Source of the DNA: Actinomadura sp. WMMA1423
GTDB lineage: Bacteria; Actinomycetota; Actinomycetes; Streptosporangiales; Streptosporangiaceae
Direction: 5' to 3'
Length of the DNA stretch: 64,000 nt
NCBI RefSeq assembly: GCF_006547145.1
Contig: NZ_CP041244.1
Coordinates: 7,688,001-7,752,000 of the forward strand
Both the position numbers and the translations under genes were made by a program. Below the pieces are notes generated by a model. That model was not told the DNA's origin. It did no database searches and saw only the letters and a program-made list of their open reading frames with translations. How positions within the stretch are numbered: position 1 is the stretch's first letter; every line of letters begins with the position of its first letter. Below are positions 34,833-42,410 of the stretch, piece by piece.

Positions 34833-35903
34833 GTGACGCTCGCGGTGGTCGGCACGCCCGGCGACCGGCGTCCCGCGCTGCTCGCCGCGGCGTGCCGGTC
34901 CGCCGGGCTGCCCGAGCCGCGGCTCGTCCCCTGGACCGGTGTGCTGCGCGGGGCCCCGCTCTCCTTCGAGGCGGGCGAGACGGTCCGCGTCGACTCGCCC
35001 GGAGAGGACCCCGAGGCCGACGCGCTGCTGCGCGGCCCCGGCGCGCCCGCGCGCGTGGGCGGCGGCGCGCGCTGGCACCGGACGTTCACGGCGGCGCTGC
35101 GGCGGGTGTCGGCGGCGGCCTCGGCGTCCGGCGCCCGTCTCCTCGGGGACGTCGAGGAGATCGCGGTCATGTTCGACAAGCGGTTCACCCATGCCCGCCT
35201 GCTCCGCGCGGGAGTACCCGTCCCGCCCGCCCTGCCTGAGGTCGACGGGTACGCGGCGCTCCGTTCGAGGATGGAGGAGGCGGGCGAGCGGCGCGTGTTC
35301 GTGAAGCCGGCGCACGGCTCGTCCGCCTCCGGGGTGGTCGCTCTCCAGACCGCACCGGGCCGCGTGCGCGCCGTGACGTCGGCGGCCCTGGACGGCGACC
35401 GGCTGGTCAACTCGCTGCGCGTCCGCTCGTACGAGACGGAGGAGGAGGTCGCGGCGCTGATCGACCGGCTCGCCCCGGACGGCCTGCACGTGGAGCGATG
35501 GCTGCCCAAGGCGGCGCTCGGCGGGCGCGTGTTCGACCTGCGCGTCGTCGTCATCGGCGGCGAACCCACGCACGCGGTCGTCCGGACCAGCCGGACCCCG
35601 ATGACGAACCTGCACCTGGGCGGTGCCAGGGGAGACCTGGGGGCGGTGCAGCGCGCGCTTGGGGACGACGGCTGGAGACGGGCCATGGACGTGTGTGCGC
35701 GGGCCGCCGCCTGCTTCCCGGGCAGCCCCATGGTCGGCGTCGACCTGCTCGTGGGATTCGGGTTGAAGCGGTTCGCGGTCTGCGAGGTGAACGCCTTCGG
35801 CGACCTGCTGCCGGGGCTGACCGGGCTCCCCGGGAGTTCCGCCGAGGGCCTGGACACCTACGCCGCCCAGGTCCGGGCCATGCTGAGCGCATGCACGACA
35901 TGA
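34833..35903 (+). CDS. STM4014 family protein (ATP-grasp fold)
   Basis: 356-residue protein with ATP-grasp motifs: the N-terminal flavodoxin-like half (TLAVVGTPGDRRPALLAAA), the central VFVKPAHGSSASGVVAL where the lysine and Gly/Ser loop bind the nucleotide, FDLRVVVIGG and the metal-binding AVCEVNAFGDLLPG with the Glu-x-Asn pair. ATP-grasp enzymes usually join a carboxylate to an amine or thiol; the acceptor here is unknown. GTG 34833 has GAGGA about 8 bases upstream. It overlaps the hydrolase gene by four bases. With radical SAM genes downstream, a modification or ligation pathway is plausible. Confidence 0.87.
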   Translation: MTLAVVGTPGDRRPALLAAACRSAGLPEPRLVPWTGVLRGAPLSFEAGETVRVDSPGEDPEADALLRGPGAPARVGGGARWHRTFTAALRRVSAAASASGARLLGDVEEIAVMFDKRFTHARLLRAGVPVPPALPEVDGYAALRSRMEEAGERRVFVKPAHGSSASGVVALQTAPGRVRAVTSAALDGDRLVNSLRVRSYETEEEVAALIDRLAPDGLHVERWLPKAALGGRVFDLRVVVIGGEPTHAVVRTSRTPMTNLHLGGARGDLGAVQRALGDDGWRRAMDVCARAAACFPGSPMVGVDLLVGFGLKRFAVCEVNAFGDLLPGLTGLPGSSAEGLDTYAAQVRAMLSACTT

Positions 35904-36691
35904 ACGAGGTCATCGGCAGCCACGACGTGCTGCTGGTGACCCTCGACACGCTCCGGTACGACGTGGCCGCCGAACTGGCCGCGGCGGGGGAGACCCCTAC
36001 CCTCGCCGAGCTGCTCCCGGGAGGCCGCTGGGAACGCCGCCACACGCCCGGCAGTTTCACCTACGCCGCGCACGCCGCGATGCTGGCCGGATACCTGCCC
36101 ACGCCCGCGGCGCCCGGCCCGCATCCACGCCTGTTCGCCGGGGCCTTCCCCGGCAGCGAGACCACCGCCGCCGGCACGTGGACGTTCGACGCCGCCGACC
36201 TTCCGGCGGGCCTCGCCGCCGCGGGCTACCACACGGTCTGCGTGGGCGGCGTCGGCTTCTTCAACAAGCTGACGCCGCTCGGGTCGGCGCTGCCGTCGCT
36301 CTTCGCCGAGAGCCACTGGGAGCGCGGGTTCGGCGTGACCGACCCGGAGTCCCTGCCCAACCAGATCGACCGGATCGCCGAGGTCATGGCCCGGCTGCCC
36401 GCCGAACGCCGCCTGTTCCTGCTGCTGAACGTCGCGTCCCTGCACCAGCCCAACTGGTTCTACAAGGACGGCGCCACGCCCGCGGACGGGGACACGCGGG
36501 CGAGCCACGCCGCCGCGCTCCGGCACGTGGACGCCCACATCGGCAGGTTGTTCGGCCTGATGCGCCGGCCGTGCTTCGTCATCGTCTGCTCCGACCACGG
36601 AACGGCGTACGGCGAGGACGGCCACTCGGGCCACCGCATCGGCCACGAGGTCGTCTGGACCGTTCCGTACGGGGAGTTCGTTCTGCCGTGA
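35900..36691 (+). CDS. STM4013 family sulfatase/phosphatase-like hydrolase
   Basis: 263-residue member of the alkaline-phosphatase/sulfatase superfamily. The N-terminal VLLVTLDTLRYDVAAEL holds the metal-binding aspartate, the segment PGSFTYAAHAAMLAGYLP is where sulfatases carry the nucleophile, and IVCSDHGTAYGEDGHSGHR supplies the second set of metal ligands. It is shorter than typical sulfatases (450-500 residues), and no Cys-x-Pro-x-Arg is present, so it is not a formylglycine sulfatase. ATG 35900 overlaps the previous stop; ATG 35891 is an alternative. The next gene overlaps by four bases. Confidence 0.87.
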   Translation: MNEVIGSHDVLLVTLDTLRYDVAAELAAAGETPTLAELLPGGRWERRHTPGSFTYAAHAAMLAGYLPTPAAPGPHPRLFAGAFPGSETTAAGTWTFDAADLPAGLAAAGYHTVCVGGVGFFNKLTPLGSALPSLFAESHWERGFGVTDPESLPNQIDRIAEVMARLPAERRLFLLLNVASLHQPNWFYKDGATPADGDTRASHAAALRHVDAHIGRLFGLMRRPCFVIVCSDHGTAYGEDGHSGHRIGHEVVWTVPYGEFVLP

Positions 36692-36762
36692 ACCCGACCA
36701 CTGTGAACCCGACCACTGTGAACCCGACCACCGAAAACCCGACCACCGGGAACCCTTACCAG
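36688..36762 (+). repeat. Five 15-bp tandem repeats at the start of the STM4012 gene
   Basis: GTGAACCCGACCACT at 36688 and 36703, then GTGAACCCGACCACC at 36718, GAAAACCCGACCACC at 36733 and a diverged GGGAACCCTTACCAG at 36748. The unit encodes VNPTT/ENPTT/GNPYQ and keeps the frame, so copy-number change would alter only the N-terminus and the choice of start. Confidence 0.9.
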
Positions 36763-38028
36763 GCGTACGTGTACGCCTATCCGCACAAGACCGCCTACCG
36801 TCCGCTGAGCCCCGCGCCCCCGCTGCGGGGCGTTTGGGCGGACGAGCCGCTGGACGCGCTCTTCCTGTACCTGCACGTGCCCTTCTGCGAGATGCGGTGC
36901 GGCTTCTGCAACCTCTTCACCCGCACCGGCGCGCCGGAGGAGCTGACCGCGGCCTACCTGGACGCGCTCGACCGGCAGGCCACCGCCGTCCTGGACGCCC
37001 TGGACGGCCCCGCCTTCGCCACCGCGGCGTTCGGCGGAGGGACGCCGACCTACTTCACGGCGTCCGAGCTGGAGCGGCTCTGCGACATCGCCGGACGGTT
37101 CCCCGGCTTCGGGTCGGTCCCGCTGGGCGTGGAGACGTCCCCGGCGACCGCCACCACCGACCGGTTGACCGTCCTCGCCGAACGCGGAACCACCCGCGTC
37201 TCCATCGGCGTGCAGAGCTTCCTGGACGAGGAGGCCCGCGCGGCCGTCCGCCCTCAGAAGCGCGCCGAAGTGGAGGCCGCGCTGGACCGCATCCGCGCGG
37301 TGGGGTTCCCGATCCTCAACATCGACCTCATCTACGGCATCGACGGCCAGACCCCCGCGACGTGGACGCACTCCTTGGACGCCGCACTCGCGTGGCGTCC
37401 GGAGGAGGTCTACCTGTACCCGCTCTACGTCCGCCCGCTGACCGGCCTCGGGCGCCGCGCCCAGGACTGGGACGACCAGCGCCTCACCCTCTACAGGATC
37501 GGCCGCGACCACCTGCTCGGCGAAGGGTACGAGCAGGTGTCGATGCGGATGTTCCGCCTGCCATCGACAGGCGCGGGCGGCACGGAGTACTGCTGCCAGA
37601 CCGACGGCATGGTCGGCCTCGGCTGCGGGGCGCGCTCCTACACCTCCCGCCTCCACTACTCGTTCGAGTACGCGGTCGGAGCCGGGCAGGTGCGCTCCAT
37701 CATCGACGACTACGTGCGCGAGCCCGACTTCGGCACCGCCCGCGTCGGCTTCGAGCTGGACGGCGACGAACGCCGCAGGCGCCATCTCGTCCAGTCCCTC
37801 CTGCAAGCGGACGGCGTCGACCTGGGCACGTACCGCGCGCGCTTCGGGAGCGACCCAGTGGACGACTTCCCCGCCGACCTGAAGTCGTTCGCCGACCGCG
37901 GATGGCTGGAGGCCTCGAAGGACACCTTCCGGCTGACCCCCGAAGGGCTCGCCCACTCCGACGCCATCGGCCCGGCGCTGTTCTCGTCGCAAGTGCGAGC
38001 CCTCATGGACTCCTACGAGGCACGGTGA
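36688..38028 (+). CDS. STM4012 family radical SAM protein (HemW-like)
   Basis: 446-residue radical SAM enzyme related to HemW/oxygen-independent coproporphyrinogen oxidase-like proteins. The [4Fe-4S] motif is FCEMRCGFC (Cys67, Cys71, Cys74), then AFGGGTPTYF, GVETSPATAT, TRVSIGVQSF, LNIDLIYGIDGQ and a C-terminal HemW-type domain. Seven of the eight HemW-like elements are seen, but no heme role is shown. The first 25 residues are VNPTT repeats from a 15-bp tandem array that offers three in-frame GTG starts (36688, 36703, 36718). GTG 36688 overlaps the previous stop (GTGA). The next gene overlaps by one base. Confidence 0.92.
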   Translation: MNPTTVNPTTVNPTTENPTTGNPYQAYVYAYPHKTAYRPLSPAPPLRGVWADEPLDALFLYLHVPFCEMRCGFCNLFTRTGAPEELTAAYLDALDRQATAVLDALDGPAFATAAFGGGTPTYFTASELERLCDIAGRFPGFGSVPLGVETSPATATTDRLTVLAERGTTRVSIGVQSFLDEEARAAVRPQKRAEVEAALDRIRAVGFPILNIDLIYGIDGQTPATWTHSLDAALAWRPEEVYLYPLYVRPLTGLGRRAQDWDDQRLTLYRIGRDHLLGEGYEQVSMRMFRLPSTGAGGTEYCCQTDGMVGLGCGARSYTSRLHYSFEYAVGAGQVRSIIDDYVREPDFGTARVGFELDGDERRRRHLVQSLLQADGVDLGTYRARFGSDPVDDFPADLKSFADRGWLEASKDTFRLTPEGLAHSDAIGPALFSSQVRALMDSYEAR

Positions 38029-38882
38029 TGGACCATCTGACCGTCCTCTACCGGGGGCCGCTCGCCAGCTGCGACTACGACTGCCCGTACTGCCCGTTCG
38101 CCAAGCGCCGCGACACCCCGGAGCAGCTCCGCGCCGACCGCGCCGCGCTGGAACGCTTCACCGAGTGGGCGACCCACTGCGGCCACCGCGTGTCGGTCCT
38201 CTTCACCCCCTGGGGCGAAGGGCTGGTGCGCTCCTGGTACCGGCGCGCCCTGACCGAGCTCAGCCACCTCCCGCACGTGGAGCGGGTCGCGATCCAGACC
38301 AACCTCAGCCACCGCGTCTCGTGGACGGCCGAGGCCGACCTCACCCGGCTGGCCCTGTGGGCGACCTACCACCCCGGACAGGTGCCCTACGACCGGTTCC
38401 TCGGCAAATGCCTGGACCTCGCCTCGCGCGGGGTCCGCTTCAGCGTCGGGATCGTGGGCCAGCCGGAGCACCTCGAAGCGGCCCGCCGCCTCCGCGCGGA
38501 CCTGCCCGGCGGTACCTATCTGTGGGTCAACGCCGCCGAGGGGCGCGTCTACGACGACGCCGAGGCGGCCTCCTGGACCGACCTCGACCCGCTGTTCCCC
38601 CTGAGCCGCCACCCGCACGCGAGCCGCGGCCGCCCCTGCCGGACGGGCGACACGGTCGTGTCGGTGGACGGCGACGGAACCGTCCGCCGCTGCCACTTCG
38701 TCCCGTCCGTGCTGGGCAACCTCTACGACGGTTCGTTCCGGGACGCCCTGGCGCCGCGCGCTTGCCCCCTCGACACGTGCGACTGCCACATCGGCTACGT
38801 CCACCTGGAACCGCTCGGCCTCTACGACACGTTCGCGGGAGGCGTCCTGGAACGGATCCCCGCCCTGCTGGACCAGCCCTGA
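38028..38882 (+). CDS. STM4011 family radical SAM protein
   Basis: 284-residue radical SAM enzyme with cluster motif CDYDCPYC (Cys15, Cys19, Cys22) close to the N-terminus and a C-terminal cysteine-rich tail (RRCHFVPSVLGNLYDGSF, then CPLDTCDCHIGY). The tail resembles SPASM-type auxiliary cluster domains used on peptide or protein substrates. Between them is a short TIM-barrel (VAIQTNLSHRVSW, VGIVGQPEHL). ATG 38028 overlaps the previous stop by one base (TGATG). It is the last gene of the operon, six bases before the convergent WYL gene's stop. Reaction and substrate are unknown. Confidence 0.9.
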   Translation: MDHLTVLYRGPLASCDYDCPYCPFAKRRDTPEQLRADRAALERFTEWATHCGHRVSVLFTPWGEGLVRSWYRRALTELSHLPHVERVAIQTNLSHRVSWTAEADLTRLALWATYHPGQVPYDRFLGKCLDLASRGVRFSVGIVGQPEHLEAARRLRADLPGGTYLWVNAAEGRVYDDAEAASWTDLDPLFPLSRHPHASRGRPCRTGDTVVSVDGDGTVRRCHFVPSVLGNLYDGSFRDALAPRACPLDTCDCHIGYVHLEPLGLYDTFAGGVLERIPALLDQP

Positions 38883-38888
38883 CCGCTC

Positions 38889-39863
38889 TCACTCCGGCCC
38901 CGTCCCGCTCTGGCCATCTGTGTCGCCGGTGTAGCGGCCGGCGAGTTCGCCGCCGATGCGGGCCAGTTCGCGCTGGACGCTCCGCGGCTCGATGACGTCG
39001 AGCAGGGCGCCCCAGCCGGCCAGGTGGCGGGCGATGTCCAGCGGGGTCGGGGCGGCGAGGCGGACCCGGACCCGCCCGTCGCCGGCCGCGCCGTCGGTGT
39101 GGCAGTGCCGCCCGAACTGGTCGCGCAGGACCGGCACGAACCGCTCCTCGACGAGCACCGTCGCCCACGTGCGCGAGCGTCGCCCTTCGATCTCGTCGAC
39201 GACCTCCTGCCAGGCGGTGGCGAGGGTGAAGTCGTCGGGGCGTCCGGCGGGAAGGTCGGTCGGCTCGGCCCGGATGATCCGGTCGACGCGGAAGGTCCGC
39301 CGTCCCCGCTCGGTCTCCGCCAGCAGATACCAGACGTCGTCCTTGTCGATCAGGCCCCACGGATCGACCAGCCGCTCCGTCGCTTCCCGGGTGCGGCCGG
39401 CGTAGGTCAGGCGGACCCTGCGGCGGCGGATCACGGCCGTCTGCAGCAGGTCGACCACCGCCGGCCGCTGGCGGTCCCGCTCGCCCCACCGGACGGGGTC
39501 CACGATCGTCGCGTCCATCGCGGCCTCGGCGTCGGTGCGGAAGGTCCGCGGCAGGGCCCCCATGAGCTTGCGCAGCGCCGCCCTGGCCTCGGGCGATGCG
39601 GCGGCGGGACCGGCGAGCAGGAACAGGGCCCGCGCCTCGGCCGCCGTCAGACCGCTGAGGTCGGTGCGGGCGCCGCCGACCAGCTGCCAGCCGCCCCCGC
39701 GGCCCGGCTGCGGATAGACAGGGACGCCCGCCGACGCGAGCGCCTCCAGGTCACGGCGGGCGGTGGCCACCGACACCTGGAGCTCGGCCGCCACCTCGGC
39801 GGCGGTCACTCGGCCGCGGACCTGCATCAGCATCAGGACGGCGACGAGGCGGTCAGCGCGCAT
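38889..39863 (-). CDS. WYL-domain transcriptional regulator (DeoR-type HTH)
   Basis: 324-residue regulator: winged HTH (AAEVAAELQVSVATARRDLEALASAGVPV, about residues 20-50), linker, WYL domain (DDVWYLLAETERGRRTFRVDRI, near 175-196) and WCX-type C-terminal domain (ERFVPVLRDQFGRH). WYL regulators sense nucleic-acid or small ligands and often control DNA-repair or defence genes. ATG 39861-39863. A perfect 9-bp inverted repeat lies 19 bases upstream of the start, probably autoregulatory. It is convergent with the STM401x operon and divergent from the YdeI-like gene. Confidence 0.92.
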   Translation of the reverse strand: MRADRLVAVLMLMQVRGRVTAAEVAAELQVSVATARRDLEALASAGVPVYPQPGRGGGWQLVGGARTDLSGLTAAEARALFLLAGPAAASPEARAALRKLMGALPRTFRTDAEAAMDATIVDPVRWGERDRQRPAVVDLLQTAVIRRRRVRLTYAGRTREATERLVDPWGLIDKDDVWYLLAETERGRRTFRVDRIIRAEPTDLPAGRPDDFTLATAWQEVVDEIEGRRSRTWATVLVEERFVPVLRDQFGRHCHTDGAAGDGRVRVRLAAPTPLDIARHLAGWGALLDVIEPRSVQRELARIGGELAGRYTGDTDGQSGTGPE

Positions 39864-39881
39864 GGCATCAGGTTCCCAAAC

Positions 39882-39906
39882 AAAGTGCTCAGAAGATGAG
39901 CACTTT
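39882..39906. promoter_or_regulatory. Inverted repeat AAAGTGCTC-N7-GAGCACTTT, WYL operator
   Basis: Perfect 9-bp arms, AT-richer than its surroundings, in the divergent gap between the WYL gene and the YdeI-like gene, 19 bases from the WYL start. It could control both directions. Confidence 0.65.
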
Positions 39907-39952
39907 ACCGGGAAGCATGGGAGTCGTCGCTCACCGAGAAGGGAACCATCCG

Positions 39953-40039
39953 ATGCCGCGAGGCCTCTCCGCCGTCAGCCCCTCCGCCGACGCCGCCGCC
40001 CGCCGCCACACCGAGCACCTGGAGGTCGTGGACCGATGA
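39953..40039 (+). CDS. Possible 28-residue leader ORF
   Basis: ATG 39953 with GAAGGG upstream encodes MPRGLSAVSPSADAAARR then HTEHLEVVDR, and its TGA overlaps the ATG of the next gene (ATGATG at 40036). It may be a translationally coupled leader or the end of a decayed gene. The basis is the ribosome site and the overlap only. Confidence 0.3.
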   Translation: MPRGLSAVSPSADAAARRHTEHLEVVDR

Positions 40040-40587
40040 TGCACTTCGCGAACGCCGCCGAGTGGGAGGCATGGCTGGCCGAGCACCACGAGAGCGGGGA
40101 CGGCGCCCGGCTGAAGATCGCCAAGAAGGGGTCCGGAGTCGGCTCCGTCACCATCACGGAGGCCCTGGAGATCGCGCTGTGCTACGGCTGGATCGACAGC
40201 CACCGCAGGTCCTGTGACGAGCGCTTCTACCTCCAGCGGTACTCGCGTCGCCGCAAGGGCGGCTCCTGGTCGCGGAAGAACGTCGAGCGCGTGGAGGCGC
40301 TGACCGCCGCCGGGCGGATGCGGCCGCCCGGCCTGGCCGAGGTCGCCGCCGCCCAGGCCGACGGGCGCTGGGCCGCCGCCTACGCGCCCCAGCACGACGC
40401 CACCGTCCCTCCCGACCTGGAAGCCGCGCTCGCGGCCAGCCCGCGCGCCGCCGCCCGCTTCGAGGCGCTCGACAGGACCGCCCGCTACCTCATGATCCTT
40501 CCGCTCCTCAAGGCCCGAACCCCGGCCGGCCGCACCGCCCGCCTGCAAAAGACACTCTCCGCCCTGCTGGACGACGAGACCCGGTGA
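40036..40587 (+). CDS. YdeI/OmpD-associated family protein
   Basis: 183-residue soluble protein of the YdeI/OmpD-associated (DUF1801-adjacent) family of unknown function. Marks are FANAAEWEAWLAEHH, LKIAKKGSGVGSVTITEALE, ALCYGWIDSHRRS, FYLQRYSRRRKGGSWSRKNVE and the C-terminal YLMILPLLKARTPAGR. The family is found next to stress genes in actinobacteria and has been tied to salt or polymyxin response in enterics, which is weak guidance here. ATG 40036 is set from the family N-terminus, with GGAGG 11 bases ahead; ATG 40039 is an alternative. A WYL regulator is divergent. Confidence 0.88.
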   Translation: MMHFANAAEWEAWLAEHHESGDGARLKIAKKGSGVGSVTITEALEIALCYGWIDSHRRSCDERFYLQRYSRRRKGGSWSRKNVERVEALTAAGRMRPPGLAEVAAAQADGRWAAAYAPQHDATVPPDLEAALAASPRAAARFEALDRTARYLMILPLLKARTPAGRTARLQKTLSALLDDETR

Positions 40588-40870
40588 CCAAGACCGAGAG
40601 CGCCCCCCTGATCGAGCAAGCCCCCGCTCAGAGACCACACCCCCGCCCCCGGGCCGCGGCTTGATCGGGGACGTGGCCTGGTCGGGCAGCACGTCCCGAC
40701 CAGAGACCACAACCCCGATCGCGGGGGCGGCCTGATGGGAAGCACGGCCCGGCCAGGAAGCACGCCCCCGATCGCGGGGCGCGGCTTGATCGGGGAGCGC
40801 GGGCCCGGTGAGGGGGCGCGGCCCTAATCAGCGGGGGCGGCGTGCTCTGGGCGGGACGGCTCTCCTTGGG
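40588..40870. repeat. GC-rich intergenic region with imperfect 72-bp repeat
   Basis: CAGAGACCAC begins at 40629 and 40701, 72 bases apart. GCGGCTTGATCGGGGA appears at 40656 and 40782 with a shortened GCGGCCTGATGGGA at 40727, and CCCCGATCGCGGGG near 40713 and 40767. The region separates two convergent genes. Confidence 0.6.
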
Positions 40871-42022
40871 TCAGGTCTGCTTCTCGGGGTGGTAGTCGGC
40901 CTCGTCTACGCCGAACGTCCATGCGACGCCCGCGCGTGCCGTGCGGGTGTCGGGCGGGACGCGCAGGTAGTAGGTGCGGTGCGTGCCGTCGGGTTCGGGA
41001 GTGGAGTTCACCACCTCCACCATGACGACCGGTTCGTCGCCCGGCAGGTCGATCGACCACAGGACGCCCGTCTCGTCGCGGTGCAGCGGGCGCGCGCCGG
41101 TCTCGGCCAGGTACCGGTCGTATCCGAAGATCTCCAGCATCACGCGGCGCAGCTCGGCGTTCTGCTCGGAGGAGATGCGGTCGGGCGTCAGGTCGGTGAG
41201 CGACTCCACGAAACCGGGCGGGATCGGCATGCCGCGCCAGGCGTGGAGGGCGAACCCGTCAGGGTAGGCGAGGGCGGGGCCGTCGCCGCGGTGCAGCCGC
41301 CCGGGCTCGTCGCGATGCAACTCGCCGGGGCGTTCGGAGAGGATCACCAGCCGCTCGTAGGGCCACCACCAGCCGGCCGAGCGGGCCACCTCGGCCAGCC
41401 CGGCAAGGGGGCCGTCGATCCTTCCGAGCGCCTCGAACGAGGCCAGCCAGGGCGCGTCGTGCTGGCCCAGGACGGCGTCGAGCGTCGCCGCCCGCAGCAG
41501 CGACTCGGCGGCGTCCTCCTCCGGGGTGGACCGCTCGTCCCCCGCCGTGATCGTCCTGCGGTGGGCCTGCTCGCCGACCGCCCCGCGCACCCGCGTCACC
41601 AGCGCCTGCACCTGGCCCCACAGCAGGCCGCCCGTCTCGGCCCACGTGCGCGGCCACTGCTCCGGCCCCTGTTCGGAGCAGGCCGCCGCACGCTCGGCCT
41701 CCCACGGGCGGGTGCGCACCTCGGTCAGGACGCCCCGCCCCGCCGCACCGGTGCCGAGGTCGTCGCGGGCCTGCCGCACCAGGTCGCCGAGCCCGGCCTT
41801 CTCCAGGGCCTCGCCGTGCCCGGCGATGACGGCCGCCGCGACGGCGCCTCGCGCTGGGGAGGGCACCCACAGGTACCGCTCGGGGGCCGCCAGCCCGGCG
41901 GAGGCGTAGGCGGCGGCCACGCCCGCCTCGGCGCGGGCGCGGTCGGCGGGGCCGGTGGCGAACGCCGCGGCCTGCCAGTCGCCGACCACGAAGTGGGTCT
42001 CGCGTACCGTTCCGGTGAGCAT
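40871..42022 (-). CDS. DUF6745 family protein
   Basis: 383-residue actinobacterial protein of unknown function with no membrane segment. The family core is LHRDEPGRLHRGDGPALAYP, then DGFALHAWRGMPIPPGFVESL, an embedded pair of similar LHR-containing motifs, with AELRRVMLEIFGYDRYL and a C-terminal strand-rich part (VLWSIDLPGDEPVVMVEVVN). The N-terminal part is helical and Ala-rich. ATG is at 42020-42022. Its gene is separated by ten bases from the 108-residue protein gene upstream on the same strand, and the two form a recurring pair. Confidence 0.85.
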   Translation of the reverse strand: MLTGTVRETHFVVGDWQAAAFATGPADRARAEAGVAAAYASAGLAAPERYLWVPSPARGAVAAAVIAGHGEALEKAGLGDLVRQARDDLGTGAAGRGVLTEVRTRPWEAERAAACSEQGPEQWPRTWAETGGLLWGQVQALVTRVRGAVGEQAHRRTITAGDERSTPEEDAAESLLRAATLDAVLGQHDAPWLASFEALGRIDGPLAGLAEVARSAGWWWPYERLVILSERPGELHRDEPGRLHRGDGPALAYPDGFALHAWRGMPIPPGFVESLTDLTPDRISSEQNAELRRVMLEIFGYDRYLAETGARPLHRDETGVLWSIDLPGDEPVVMVEVVNSTPEPDGTHRTYYLRVPPDTRTARAGVAWTFGVDEADYHPEKQT

Positions 42023-42032
42023 CGCCGCCCCC

Positions 42033-42359
42033 TCAGTCGGCCACGACGCGGACGGCGCCGGGCACGTACTCGCGCTGGCGGATCACCCGGTACCAGCCCT
42101 TGGGCAGCGTGATCGCCGCGTGCTCCTCGTGCACCAGCCGCCCGCCGGACGGCAGGTGCAGGTGGTCGGGCGCGAGCGGGTCGGGGGTGCGCAGCAGCGA
42201 GCCGGGCGCGGCCAGGGCGTGCGCGTGCCCGGTGGCCTCGCCGAGCGCGAGCACCATGCGGCCCCGGCCGTCGCGCGGGGACGGCGGCGTCTCGCGGACG
42301 GCCCGCGGAACCGATTCCTCTGGCACGGGCAGGATCAGGACGTCTCCCTGTCGGTACAT
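42033..42359 (-). CDS. Conserved hypothetical partner of the DUF6745 gene
   Basis: 108-residue soluble protein. Its sequence QGDVLILPVPEESVP, LGEATGHAHAL, LVHEEHAAITLPKGWYRV and REYVPGAVR recurs next to DUF6745 genes in my recollection; the GHAH and HEEH histidines could bind a metal in a beta-barrel fold. ATG at 42357-42359. The pair is followed by the ThrE-type exporter with about 50 bases between, so co-transcription is possible. No function is assigned. Confidence 0.8.
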   Translation of the reverse strand: MYRQGDVLILPVPEESVPRAVRETPPSPRDGRGRMVLALGEATGHAHALAAPGSLLRTPDPLAPDHLHLPSGGRLVHEEHAAITLPKGWYRVIRQREYVPGAVRVVAD

Positions 42360-42410
42360 GCCGCGAACGTAGCGCCCGCCACCGACAGAACCGCCCGGCC
42401 GCTCCCGGCG

